Assembly: GCA_031551135.1 (NCBI GenBank)
Contig: JAVBOA010000059.1
Coordinates: 1 to 24,728, forward strand
Source of the DNA: JAITVM01 sp031551135
GTDB lineage: Bacteria > Bacillota > Clostridia > Lachnospirales > JAITVM01
DNA length: 24,728 nucleotides
Direction: 5' to 3'
Made by a program: the position numbers and the translations under genes. Below, piece by piece: positions 8,731-16,033 of the stretch. The notes beneath the pieces are model-generated. The model did no database searches. It was not told the DNA's origin and saw only the letters and a program-made list of their open reading frames with translations. The first letter of the stretch is position 1. The number at the start of each line of letters is the position of its first letter.

Positions 8731-8758
8731 AAAAAAACAGCCCGTTTATTTGGGCTGT
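8731..8758 (-). terminator. Intrinsic terminator of pfkA
   Basis: On the minus strand, ACAGCCC, an 8-base loop and GGGCTGT are followed by seven T residues, nine bases after the pfkA stop. This is a textbook rho-independent terminator. Confidence 0.93.
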
Positions 8759-8767
8759 CAATAATAT

Positions 8768-9871
8768 TTAATTTTCGATTTCATCAGAAGCAAAAGAAAT
8801 TCCCATTTTTAAAGCCGCATGAACAAGCTCATTATCTTTATCAACATATTTATTGTGTCCGATTACATCTTCCAAGCTAACCGAAGTCATTTCTCCGTTT
8901 TTCAAAGCAACCATTTTTCCAAAGTCTTTGTTTTTTATAAGATCAGCCGCCTTCACAGCATATCTTATCGAAAGCACACGGTCTAACGGCGAAGTTTCGC
9001 CGCCGCGCTGAATATGTCCCAAAGCTACGGAACGACATTCATGAGAGACTAATTTTTCTAAATCATGAGCCAATTTTGCAGCAATTCCGCCGAATCTTAT
9101 CGGATCGGGACTATCTGAAACCACTTGTTTTACAACGGCTTCCGCGCCTTTTTCGCTTGCGCCTTCTCCGACAACAATCATTGTAAACGGTCGGCCGATA
9201 GAATCTCTTTGATTTATTTTTTCCACAATACGGTTGATATTATATGGAAACTCCGGCAAAAGAATAACGTCTGCCGAGCCGGATAAGCCAGAATGTAAAG
9301 CTATCCATCCGCTCGAGCGCCCCATAACCTCAACAACCATTATTCTATGATGTGATTCTGCTGTAGTATGAAGTCTGCCGAGATTTTCGGTAACGATATT
9401 TACCGCAGTGTCGAAGCCGAAAGTCGTGTCTGTAGAGCCAAGGTCGTTGTCAATTGTTTTTGGGATTCCGATTACTTTTACGCCTTTTCTCGAAAAATCC
9501 CTAGCTGATGTCAAAGTGCCGTCTCCGCCCAAAACCACAAGCACTTCAACGCCATCTTTTTTCATATTTTCTACCGCTACATCTGAAACATCTTTAATAA
9601 CGTCTTGACCGTTTTCTTTAACAGTATACTTAAACAAATTGTCTTTGTTTGAGCTGTACAGCATTGTACCGCCTTTATGCAAAATACCGGATGTATTATT
9701 AATTGTTAATGGAATAAAATCATTTTTATAAAGTCCTCTATATCCAAATTTATATCCAATCAACTCACAATCCATCGTGCTAAGGCAAGCTCTTGTAAAT
9801 CCATAAAGTACAGCGTTAAGTCCGGGAGCGTCGCCGCCGCCGGTCAAAATACCAATTTTTGTTTTAGCCAT
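8768..9871 (-). CDS. pfkA: 6-phosphofructokinase (ATP- or PPi-dependent not certain)
   Basis: This is the glycolytic enzyme that phosphorylates fructose 6-phosphate. The 367 residues include the nucleotide loop GILTGGGDAPGLNA (7-20), GGDGTLTSA at 115-123, the catalytic PKTIDND at 137-143, the MGRSSGWIA block and GHIQRGG. ATP enzymes of the E. coli type carry Gly at positions 104 and 124 (GGDGS, PGTIDND), and PPi enzymes carry Asp and Lys. This protein has Gly118 with Lys138, the mixed signature of the longer group III enzymes, so the phosphate donor is not settled by sequence. It is a single-gene unit: promoter at 9940-9967, terminator at 8731-8758. The start ATG 9871 is preceded by GGAGG. 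Confidence 0.93.
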   Translation of the reverse strand: MAKTKIGILTGGGDAPGLNAVLYGFTRACLSTMDCELIGYKFGYRGLYKNDFIPLTINNTSGILHKGGTMLYSSNKDNLFKYTVKENGQDVIKDVSDVAVENMKKDGVEVLVVLGGDGTLTSARDFSRKGVKVIGIPKTIDNDLGSTDTTFGFDTAVNIVTENLGRLHTTAESHHRIMVVEVMGRSSGWIALHSGLSGSADVILLPEFPYNINRIVEKINQRDSIGRPFTMIVVGEGASEKGAEAVVKQVVSDSPDPIRFGGIAAKLAHDLEKLVSHECRSVALGHIQRGGETSPLDRVLSIRYAVKAADLIKNKDFGKMVALKNGEMTSVSLEDVIGHNKYVDKDNELVHAALKMGISFASDEIEN

Positions 9872-9939
9872 TTTAAATCCTCCATTTGAATATAATACAA
9901 AAAGTAACGTATATACTATCGAACAATCAGATTTTCGTT

Positions 9940-9967
9940 AGTATAATAAAACACTTTATTTTAACAA
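9940..9967 (-). promoter_or_regulatory. Candidate sigma-A promoter of pfkA
   Basis: On the minus strand TTGTTA (9967-9962) and TATACT (9945-9940) are separated by 16 bases, about 70 bases before the pfkA start. Both boxes match the consensus well. Confidence 0.55.
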
Positions 9968-9982
9968 TGAAAAATTTCATTG
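9965..9982. promoter_or_regulatory. 18-bp palindrome overlapping the pfkA -35 box, possible operator
   Basis: CAATGAAAAATTTCATTG has perfect 8-base arms around a central AA and overlaps the upstream edge of the -35 hexamer. This is the usual place for a regulator of a glycolytic gene. The protein that might bind is unknown. The region is AT-rich, so chance is possible. Confidence 0.4.
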
Positions 9983-10166
9983 GTCTTGTGTTAAACTTTA
10001 TCTTTTGATACTGACATATTATTATTCCAAAAAAATATAGTACCTATAAAAATTTTTAACAATCTCATTCTAATACCGAAAATTTTGTTGTATATCAAAC
10101 CAATTATACAAAAAGAGTTTAGCTTTGTATATAAAAAAAAACAATTTTGCCCTTATATCCAAAAAC

Positions 10167-10212
10167 AAAAAAAAAAGCCTTGATTTTTTATTTAATTCGT
10201 ATAAATCAAGAC
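10167..10212 (-). terminator. Intrinsic terminator of rph
   Basis: The minus strand reads GTCTTGATTT, a loop of 16 bases, AAATCAAGGC, then ten T residues. It lies just after the rph stop. The arms pair fully if one G-U pair is allowed. Confidence 0.8.
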
Positions 10213-10245
10213 TTGTAGGTATATGGCAATTCTCAATAATATTGA

Positions 10246-10965
10246 TTAAAAATTATCTCCAATGCTATTTTTTTGAATATTAATTATTTTTGAAATTCCT
10301 TCAGAAGCCAAGTCCATCATTTCGTTCATTGTTTCACGACTAAAAGCGCCATTTTCGGCAGTTCCCTGTATTTCGATAAAATCCAATTTATCATTCATAA
10401 CAAAATTCATATCAACTTCAGCTTTCGAATCTTCTTCATACGCCAAATCCAAACAAATTTCACCGTCAACAATTCCTGCGCTGACCGCCGCCACGAAATT
10501 TTTTATTGGATTTTTTGTTATCAGCCCATTTCGAGAAAGTTTTGAAATTGCATCATGCAGCGCTATAAACCCACCGGTTATGGAGGCACATCTTGTTCCG
10601 CCGTCTGCTTGAATAACATCGCAGTCAATATTTATTGTCCGCTCTCCCAGCATTTCCAAATCCAAAGCCGACCGCAACGACCTTCCGATAAGCCTCTGGA
10701 TTTCTACAGCACGTGAATTTAATTTCAATGAGGAAATATCCCGCCTGTTTCGTTTATGTGTAGCGCAAGGCAACATGGAGTATTCCGCGGTAAGCCAGCC
10801 TTTACCGGAATTTTTCAAAAAATTCGGTACGTTTTCCTCAACAGTCGCATTGCAAATAACTTTGGTGTTTCCTATTTCTATCAAAACAGATCCTTCCGGA
10901 TAAATGATATAATTTCTTGTTATCGATATTTTTCTAATAGAGTCAGACGATCTATCTGTTCTCAT
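10246..10965 (-). CDS. rph: Ribonuclease PH
   Basis: RNase PH is a phosphate-dependent 3'-5' exoribonuclease that trims tRNA 3' ends and forms a ring hexamer. The 239-residue product starts MRTDRSSDSIRKISI and carries the family blocks EGSVLIEIGNTKVICNA, the substrate and phosphate-binding arginine region THKRNRRD (about residues 69-76), SRAVEIQRLIGRSLRSALD, and DVIQADGGTRCASITGG with the metal-binding Asp. Length is normal for the family. In many Firmicutes rph is followed by an rdgB-type dITP pyrophosphatase gene; here a terminator follows directly. Start ATG 10965 is preceded by AGGAGG. A small peptide ORF ends 20 bases upstream and may be cotranscribed. Confidence 0.96.
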   Translation of the reverse strand: MRTDRSSDSIRKISITRNYIIYPEGSVLIEIGNTKVICNATVEENVPNFLKNSGKGWLTAEYSMLPCATHKRNRRDISSLKLNSRAVEIQRLIGRSLRSALDLEMLGERTINIDCDVIQADGGTRCASITGGFIALHDAISKLSRNGLITKNPIKNFVAAVSAGIVDGEICLDLAYEEDSKAEVDMNFVMNDKLDFIEIQGTAENGAFSRETMNEMMDLASEGISKIINIQKNSIGDNF

Positions 10966-10985
10966 CGCAAATCCTCCTGATGTTT

Positions 10986-11093
10986 TTAAGGTATCATAGT
11001 AAAAAGTGTTTCCGCATTGACCGCCTTAACCTCCGGCGCAAGCAATAAAACTAACGTCACCACAATCACTATTATTGTATACCTTCTAATCAT
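10986..11093 (-). CDS. Small exported-looking peptide (35 aa), unknown
   Basis: ATG 11093 to TAA 10986 encodes MIRRYTIIVIVVTLVLLLAP followed by EVKAVNAETLFTMIP. It has two N-terminal Arg, a 14-residue hydrophobic stretch and a VNA-E site, which looks like a signal peptide with almost no mature part. A good ribosome site, AGGGGG, lies 8 bases before the ATG. It ends 20 bases before rph. It may be a small membrane peptide, or the surviving 5' end of a larger exported-protein gene; in Bacillus a GerM lipoprotein gene precedes rph, but no GerM similarity can be claimed from this stub. Confidence 0.5.
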   Translation of the reverse strand: MIRRYTIIVIVVTLVLLLAPEVKAVNAETLFTMIP

Positions 11094-11138
11094 GAAGTAT
11101 TCCCCCTAACATACATGCGAGAACCGCACAGCTAATTT

Positions 11139-11179
11139 ATACTATTTTCATTTTCTATCCTCTATAATGGAAATAGTAT
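11139..11179 (+). mobile_element. Internally deleted MITE-like element (41 bp)
   Basis: It begins ATACTATTTTCATTTT, continues with CTATCC as in the right arm of the full copies, and ends TATAATGGAAATAGTAT. It therefore keeps both outer ends of the 113-bp repeat and has lost the middle 70 or so bases. It lies upstream of the small peptide ORF. Confidence 0.7.
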
Positions 11180-11383
11180 TACAAAAAATTGGATTCGAAC
11201 CCGAACCGCAAAGTTTTGAATAAAATTATTTGTTTTTCATGAAAAATAGTAATTGCAGTTTCTATTCTAAAATAAAAAAATGTCTACTGTTATACTTTTT
11301 TCCGAAAAACAATTTTGAAATTCAAGAATTTTGTCTTGATTTACAAGATATAATTTTCGTATAATTTAAAGATATTTCTGTTG

Positions 11384-11746
11384 TCAGCAAAGCTTATATT
11401 TGCGGAATCCCAAAATCAGAACCGTTCCGGCAAAATAACAGAGAATATCCTTAAAATCAAAGTATTTTCCAAATACAATAGACATTAATTTATTATTTTC
11501 TAAATTAAAAATTTCCAATATCTTAAGTTTTTGACCAAACTCAACTAATGCAGCGAATAAAAATATGTATATCGGAAGAAATTTTACATCACAAAAAATG
11601 CGTATAAAAAAATACACTAAAAGAATAACAAGGGTATCACCAATATAAGGTCGAATAAAATTGTCATGAATAAAAAGAGCAATTATAATTTCAATTAAAA
11701 ATGTAAAAATAAAATATATTAAATAATTTATATTAAGTTTAGCCAC
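11384..11746 (-). CDS. DUF2809-type small membrane protein
   Basis: The product is a 120-residue hydrophobic protein with about four membrane segments: NYLIYFIFTFLIEIIIALF, TLVILLVYFFIRIF, FLPIYIFLFAALVEF and a final DILCYFAGTVLILGF. The RPYIGDTLVILLVYFFIR block and the later VEFGQKL block fit the DUF2809 family, whose function is not known. The start is GTG 11746, because AAAGGAGGGG lies 5-6 bases before it. The in-frame ATG at 11764 overlaps that ribosome site, so it is unlikely to be used. It stands alone, flanked by the repeat copies at 11139 and 11808. No terminator with a T run is seen after it; an imperfect CTTG/CAAG hairpin lies near 11334. Confidence 0.7.
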   Translation of the reverse strand: MAKLNINYLIYFIFTFLIEIIIALFIHDNFIRPYIGDTLVILLVYFFIRIFCDVKFLPIYIFLFAALVEFGQKLKILEIFNLENNKLMSIVFGKYFDFKDILCYFAGTVLILGFRKYKLC

Positions 11747-11807
11747 TATTTCCCCTCCTTTCATGAGTTTTTATCGAAAATCATCAATAATAAGTTTAGA
11801 TTATGTA

Positions 11808-11920
11808 ATACTATTTTCATTTTGATAAGTAGAAAAAAATTTTTCACAGCGGAGCGTTTCACGCATGCTTCAAGCGTGAAATGAAATATTTTTTTCTATC
11901 CTTAATAATGAAAATAGTAT
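11808..11920 (+). mobile_element. MITE-like palindromic element, copy 2 (113 bp)
   Basis: It has perfect 14-bp ends ATACTATTTTCATT / AATGAAAATAGTAT, inner arms TAGAAAAAAAT / ATTTTTTTCTA, and a central hairpin TTTCACGC / GCGTGAAA with a 9-base loop. The asymmetric stretch CAGCGGAGCG bulges out on one side. It is identical over its full length to the reverse complement of 24613-24725, which points to recent movement or gene conversion. No open reading frame is inside. Confidence 0.9.
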
Positions 11921-12179
11921 AAGTAAGATTTAATTAAATCACAGAATATTCTACAAAATTCGATATAAATTTTTATTATGAATATACTGATTCATTATAC
12001 CACAAATCAAGCAAAAAGGGAAATCATCTTTTGATTCGCACGGCGAATTTCAAATTGTCCATAAAAATAATGTATATATTTTTTGCATTTATTTGAAATA
12101 TTTTAGTAATACTATACAAATTTCCAATTAAAATAAAAAAATAAATCGAGCATTTTCGCAAATCGAAAGGAGATATAAA

Positions 12180-12893
12180 ATGAATATCTATGATGAAATG
12201 GATTTTTTTCAAAAATATAAGGATTTTCCCCGTTCGCGCTATGGTTTGTCCGCCGCCGGAGAATGGCATGAGCTTAAAAAGCTTTTAAATTTTGATTCAA
12301 AAAATGTTTTGGATTTGGGTTGCGGCTTTGGCTGGCATTGCTTTTATGCCGCCGAAAACAACGCAAAATCGATAATCGGAGTGGATATTTCAAAAAATAT
12401 GCTAGAAATTGCCGCGGCTAAAAATACTTACAAAAATATCGAATTTATAAATCAAGATATTGAAAATTTCGTTTACAAAGACAATTTTTTTGATATTATA
12501 TTTTCCTCTTTGGTTTTTCATTATATTTCAGATTTCGATTCAATCTGCAAAAAATCTTTCAAAATGTTGAAAAAAAACGGAGAATTTATCTTTTCTGCAG
12601 AACATCCGATTTTCACGGCGTACGGCAATCAAGATTGGATTTATGATGAAAATGGAAATATTCTTCATTGGCCGGTAGATAATTATTTTGATGAATCCTA
12701 CCGTGATTCTATATTTTTAGGCCATAATGTCAGAAAATACCACCGAACATTGACAACATATCTGTCAACTTTAACAAAAAACAATTTTATAATAAAAAAA
12801 ATAGTCGAGCCAAAACCTGACCCGACCATAAGCGGAATGGAAAACGAATTACGTCGGCCAATGATGCTGATTATTTCAGCACAAAAGCCATAA
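12180..12893 (+). CDS. Class I SAM-dependent methyltransferase
   Basis: The 237-residue protein has a Rossmann methyltransferase core. Motif I is VLDLGCGFGWH (43-53), the acidic residue at the end of strand 2 is Asp69 in IIGVDISKNML, a motif II-like NQDIENFVYKDNFFDIIFSS follows, and the C-terminal part carries EHPIFTAYGNQDWIYDENG. This resembles UbiE/Methyltransf_11-type small-molecule methyltransferases; the substrate is unknown. It is the only plus-strand gene in the window and faces the amidohydrolase gene convergently. Start ATG 12180 follows AAAGGAGATATAAA. The upstream 260 bases after repeat copy 2 contain AT-rich promoter-like DNA but no box pair I trust. Confidence 0.85.
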   Translation: MNIYDEMDFFQKYKDFPRSRYGLSAAGEWHELKKLLNFDSKNVLDLGCGFGWHCFYAAENNAKSIIGVDISKNMLEIAAAKNTYKNIEFINQDIENFVYKDNFFDIIFSSLVFHYISDFDSICKKSFKMLKKNGEFIFSAEHPIFTAYGNQDWIYDENGNILHWPVDNYFDESYRDSIFLGHNVRKYHRTLTTYLSTLTKNNFIIKKIVEPKPDPTISGMENELRRPMMLIISAQKP

Positions 12894-12907
12894 AATCGAT
12901 ATGTCAT

Positions 12908-12931
12908 GAAACCGGTAGGCTTATCGGTTTC
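12908..12931. terminator. Shared hairpin between convergent genes
   Basis: GAAACCG, a 10-base loop and CGGTTTC lie 15 bases after the methyltransferase stop and 5 bases after the amidohydrolase stop. On the plus strand the tail is T-rich but broken (TTGATTATTTTCT), and on the minus strand it is poor. A weak bidirectional terminator is likely. Confidence 0.5.
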
Positions 12932-12935
12932 TTGA

Positions 12936-14144
12936 TTATTTTCTCAACGTTACATCTTTTCCGTTTCTGATAACATATTTCGGAGCTTTATGATCCCAAA
13001 TTGCATGGTAAACATCCTCTGCTTCCAAAATTACCAAATCGGCATTACCTCCGGCTTTAAGCTCATGATTTTTGATTCCCAAAGCTCTTGCCGCAGATTT
13101 TGTTATTAAATCATAAATTATTTCCATATCTTTAAAAGATGTCATCCAAAGCAAATGAACCGCCAAAAACGCTACTTCCAGCATATTACAGCGTCCAAAA
13201 GGATAATAAGCGTCTGCGATATCATCTTGACCGAGCGCAACGTTTACGCCCGACGCAACTAAATCTCTGACTCTTGCGTGTAAAGGTCCGGTATGCGGGT
13301 CACTCACAAGCCCTATTTGTGCTCTTTTCAAAAGCGAAGTTATTTTGCGGAAATAATTTTCATTATACAAGGACATCGCTCTGCAATGCTGCGCCGTAAC
13401 CCTGCCTTCCCAGCCGATTTCTATCGCTTTAAGCGCATACATTTCCAGAGTTCTTTCGTTGGCATCACCAACATCATCCAATAACATAGAAATATCTTTA
13501 TTAAATTCTTTTGCCAATGCGAACATTTTATTAATATGCTCTTGCTCGTCTTTTTCGGAAAACTCAATCCAAGGAATACCGCCGACAACATCTGCACCCA
13601 ATTCCATTGCCTGTCTGATATAATCTTCTGCGCCCGGGTCTCTTAATACGCCGTCCTGTGGAAACGCAACAACTTGCAATTCCACTCTGCCTTTATATTC
13701 TTCACGAGCCTTAATAAGTGCTTTAACGCCTTCCAATCTAGCTTTTGTATCGACATCCGCAAACGCCCTGATATGTGTATTACCATGCAATAAAGCTAAA
13801 TCGCAGGCTTTTCGCACATTTTCAATTATCCATTTTTCATTATAAGCATTTTTAAATTGCGCAGCCTGCTCAATCGCTGTCATTGCGCCGCCCATTGTGC
13901 CGCTGTGATAACTGCCCAAAGCGTCCTGACCAGCCATCTCCAAAGTATAAACTTTACATAAATGCAAATGTCCGTTTACAAAGGATTCTGTTACTAATCC
14001 GCCGAGAGCGTCAATTATTTCCGCACTGTCTTCTTCCAAAGCCGGTGCGATTTCTAAAATTTTTCCGTCTTTTATACCAATCGAAACCGAGTCTTTTCCG
14101 GTATCGCGAGTTTTAGCATTTTTAATCAATAAATCATATTTCAT
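12936..14144 (-). CDS. Cytosine-deaminase-like amidohydrolase with altered active site
   Basis: This is an amidohydrolase-superfamily enzyme (402 residues) closest by pattern to CodA-type cytosine deaminases. It has the metal motif NGHLHL (His59, His61), the substrate Gln region AFPQDG (Gln163), TAQHCRAMS (His253, matching CodA His246) and GQDDIADAYYPFG (Asp307, matching CodA Asp313). By eye, the CodA HCDE motif (His214 metal ligand, Glu217 general acid) aligns with LLDD (221-224), so His is Leu and Glu is Asp. The substrate and even the chemistry are therefore open. It is the last gene of the hydroxylase-permease operon, 23 bases after the permease. Its start is ATG 14144 with AAAGGAG upstream. 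Confidence 0.85.
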   Translation of the reverse strand: MKYDLLIKNAKTRDTGKDSVSIGIKDGKILEIAPALEEDSAEIIDALGGLVTESFVNGHLHLCKVYTLEMAGQDALGSYHSGTMGGAMTAIEQAAQFKNAYNEKWIIENVRKACDLALLHGNTHIRAFADVDTKARLEGVKALIKAREEYKGRVELQVVAFPQDGVLRDPGAEDYIRQAMELGADVVGGIPWIEFSEKDEQEHINKMFALAKEFNKDISMLLDDVGDANERTLEMYALKAIEIGWEGRVTAQHCRAMSLYNENYFRKITSLLKRAQIGLVSDPHTGPLHARVRDLVASGVNVALGQDDIADAYYPFGRCNMLEVAFLAVHLLWMTSFKDMEIIYDLITKSAARALGIKNHELKAGGNADLVILEAEDVYHAIWDHKAPKYVIRNGKDVTLRK

Positions 14145-14167
14145 CTCACAAACTCCTTTATTTTTTT

Positions 14168-15478
14168 CTATGCATTTACTTTATGATTATCGTTTTTAAA
14201 AATCATATTGCAAACAGGTACTAATAAAAACGAAACTGCAATACCTTGAAGCGGAGGAATACCGATATTAAATTTGTTAGTTATATAAGCAACTAAAACG
14301 CCGCCGGCATATGCAAGTATGTTCGCGATTCTAATACTCTTGAACTCAACTTTTGATTTATCAGGTATATTTGTTTTCCAAGTAAAAATAAAATCACCAA
14401 TTATTGTTCCGCCTAAAGGAGGAATAAAAACGCCAAGAACAATTAAGAAAGGAACAAAGAAATTGTATGCGCCGGAAACAGCCAAAACTGTCGCAATCGC
14501 CACGCCGCCGATAATAAACGGTGTTTTATTTTTCTTGTTAAAAAACTCTGCGCCTGCAACGCCGAACGCATAAGCCGCCGCATCGTTTGTAGTCCAAATA
14601 TTAATTGTAAGGATTAACATTGCCCAAATAACAATACCCATTTTTAAGAAAACAACAACAACGTCGGATTCGCCAAAAGCGATTGCACCAACACCGCCGG
14701 CAAAAATCATTAATCCGTTGCCGATAAAGAACGCTACAAACGCCGCAAAGAAACTAACTTTCCAGTTTTTGCCGAAACGAGTCCAGTTCGCAACCTGTGT
14801 ACCTGCCGAAACAAAAGTACCGATTATTGTTGTAAGCGCTGTTGCCATAGTCATTTTTTCAGCTGTTGGAACTATGTCAAACATAGCTTGCCACGAACCA
14901 ACATTTCTGATTCCCAAAACAGGAGTCATAATAGTGAGGATTAAAATCAACGGTATCGCTATATACGAAACAATTGTCATTGCTTTAAAACCATAAATAA
15001 CAGTTACGCCCATGATTACGCTCCAGAAAATAGCCCAGAATATGTAAGTATTAGGCAGATTTAAAGCCGTTACATAAAGTTCCGCGATATAAGCCGCAGA
15101 AACAGCATACCATCCCAATTGAGTTCCACCAAGCAAAAAGCTTGCCCATTTTGCGCCGCTTGTACCCAATACATAACGTGACATAACAACAGACGTAAGT
15201 CCGACTTTAGAGCCGATTACAGCCATAATAGCAACATAAAGACCAAGAATTAAATTTCCGATTACCATAATAGTTAAAAATTCAGAAAAAGTGAACGCTC
15301 CGGCAATCTGACCGCCTGCAACCATTGTTGGGCTAAAAAAAGTCAAACCCAAAAGAACAGCCATAAGGGGCAATATTCCAACTCTTGCGCTCATCGGCAC
15401 CGGATCAAGAGGATAATCCTTGTCGACCACTTCTTCAACTTTAACATTATTTTTTAGATTTTTTTCAGAATCTGCCAT
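14168..15478 (-). CDS. NCS1-family nucleobase permease (CodB-like)
   Basis: This is a 436-residue membrane protein with about 12 predicted segments. It matches the nucleobase:cation symporter-1 family, which imports cytosine, purines, allantoin or hydantoins with H+ or Na+. Family features include the first helix GLTFFSPTMVAGGQIAGAFTF, the SKVGLTSVVMSRYVLGTSG loop, GGTQLGWYAVSAAYIAELY, GTFVSAGTQVANWTRFGKNW and the late GVFIPPLGGTIIGDF helix. The adjacent deaminase-like gene mirrors codB-codA order. Which base it carries cannot be told. Two ATGs are adjacent (15481 and 15478); AGGAGGG sits too close to the first, so the second is preferred. A hairpin lies just before the ribosome site. Confidence 0.9.
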   Translation of the reverse strand: MADSEKNLKNNVKVEEVVDKDYPLDPVPMSARVGILPLMAVLLGLTFFSPTMVAGGQIAGAFTFSEFLTIMVIGNLILGLYVAIMAVIGSKVGLTSVVMSRYVLGTSGAKWASFLLGGTQLGWYAVSAAYIAELYVTALNLPNTYIFWAIFWSVIMGVTVIYGFKAMTIVSYIAIPLILILTIMTPVLGIRNVGSWQAMFDIVPTAEKMTMATALTTIIGTFVSAGTQVANWTRFGKNWKVSFFAAFVAFFIGNGLMIFAGGVGAIAFGESDVVVVFLKMGIVIWAMLILTINIWTTNDAAAYAFGVAGAEFFNKKNKTPFIIGGVAIATVLAVSGAYNFFVPFLIVLGVFIPPLGGTIIGDFIFTWKTNIPDKSKVEFKSIRIANILAYAGGVLVAYITNKFNIGIPPLQGIAVSFLLVPVCNMIFKNDNHKVNA

Positions 15479-15499
15479 CATAAACCCTCCTTGTTTGTG

Positions 15500-15534
15500 A
15501 AGAATCCGACGCTATTATTTCGCGCCGAATTCTT
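15500..15534 (-). promoter_or_regulatory. Intercistronic hairpin before the permease ribosome site
   Basis: In the minus-strand RNA AAGAATTCGGCGC pairs with GCGTCGGATTCTT over 13 bp, including two G-U pairs, with a 9-base loop. It has no T run, so it is not a standard terminator. It sits between the iron-sulphur subunit stop and the permease start, where RNA processing or differential stability is a reasonable guess. Confidence 0.6.
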
Positions 15535-15559
15535 GAATTTTGTTAAAGAACTCTCTATA

Positions 15560-16033
15560 CTAATCATTATATTTTTCCGCTACTTTTTCAACTGCTTTGC
15601 TTGCGGCGTTATAAGTTCCGCATCTGCAAAGATGTCCGCCCATAGCTTCGTATATTTTTTCTTTAGTCGGATTTTGAGTTTTTTGCAATAAAGCTTCGCT
15701 TGCAATCAAAAGTCCGGGTGTGCAAAATCCGCATTGCACTGCGCCTTCCTCGACAAAAGCTTCTTGAAGCGGATGAAGTTTTCCGTTTTTCGAAAGTCCT
15801 TCAACGGTCAAAATCTCCGAGCCGTCGGCTTCTACAGCCAAAATAATGCACGAGCGCACCGGCAAGCCGTCCATCAAAACGGTACAAGCTCCGCATTCGC
15901 CGTTTTCACAGCCGATTTTTGTTCCCGTAAAGCCGACATTTTCCCTGATATATTGCAAAAGAGTTATCGAGGGATCAATATAATCCTCATATTTCATGCC
16001 GTTTATCGTTATATTAACAGGGTATTTATTCAT
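15560..16033 (-). CDS. xdhC: Molybdenum hydroxylase, 2Fe-2S subunit (xanthine dehydrogenase family)
   Basis: This 157-residue subunit carries the two 2Fe-2S clusters that pass electrons from molybdenum to FAD. The plant-ferredoxin cluster uses Cys42, 47, 50 and 62 (GCENGECGACTV...RSC) and the second, helical cluster uses Cys101, 104, 136 and 138 (QCGFCTPG and HLCRCGTY). All eight are present. ATG 16033 is the start, since GGAGGTG lies 6-7 bases before it; a GTG nine bases earlier is part of that ribosome site. The coding start overlaps the FAD subunit stop (ATGAATAA), so translation is probably coupled. The symbol follows the E. coli naming; substrate is not implied. Confidence 0.93.
   Translation of the reverse strand: MNKYPVNITINGMKYEDYIDPSITLLQYIRENVGFTGTKIGCENGECGACTVLMDGLPVRSCIILAVEADGSEILTVEGLSKNGKLHPLQEAFVEEGAVQCGFCTPGLLIASEALLQKTQNPTKEKIYEAMGGHLCRCGTYNAASKAVEKVAEKYND

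Larger units (their letters stand above)
8300..8767. other. Non-coding stretch between pfkA and secA
   Basis: No credible gene is seen. It holds the pfkA terminator (8731-8758), four tandem TTTATA units (8663-8686), a degenerate end of the 113-bp repeat (8627-8655), and a perfect 14-bp palindrome TTACAAATTTGTAA (8523-8536). The secA promoter must be here, but I could not pick a box pair with good spacing. Confidence 0.6.

Noticed and set aside
11095..11135. Possible group II intron domain V fragment (TGCGGTTCTCGCA on the minus strand)
   Set aside because: The partner strand with AGCCG and the GAAA tetraloop are absent upstream. It is only a five-pair hairpin.
11190..11215. tRNA-like T-arm (GGTTCGAATCC on the minus strand)
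   Set aside because: Only the 11-base loop core matches. The T-stem has two pairs, and no acceptor stem, anticodon arm or CCA end is found on either side, so there is no tRNA gene.
12040..12062. Short hairpin ATTCGC-ACG-GCGAAT as a terminator
   Set aside because: The stem is six pairs and no T run follows on either strand.
12024..12269. Minus-strand 81-codon ORF across the methyltransferase start
   Set aside because: It has low-complexity composition, overlaps the methyltransferase ribosome site and start, and lacks its own ribosome site.
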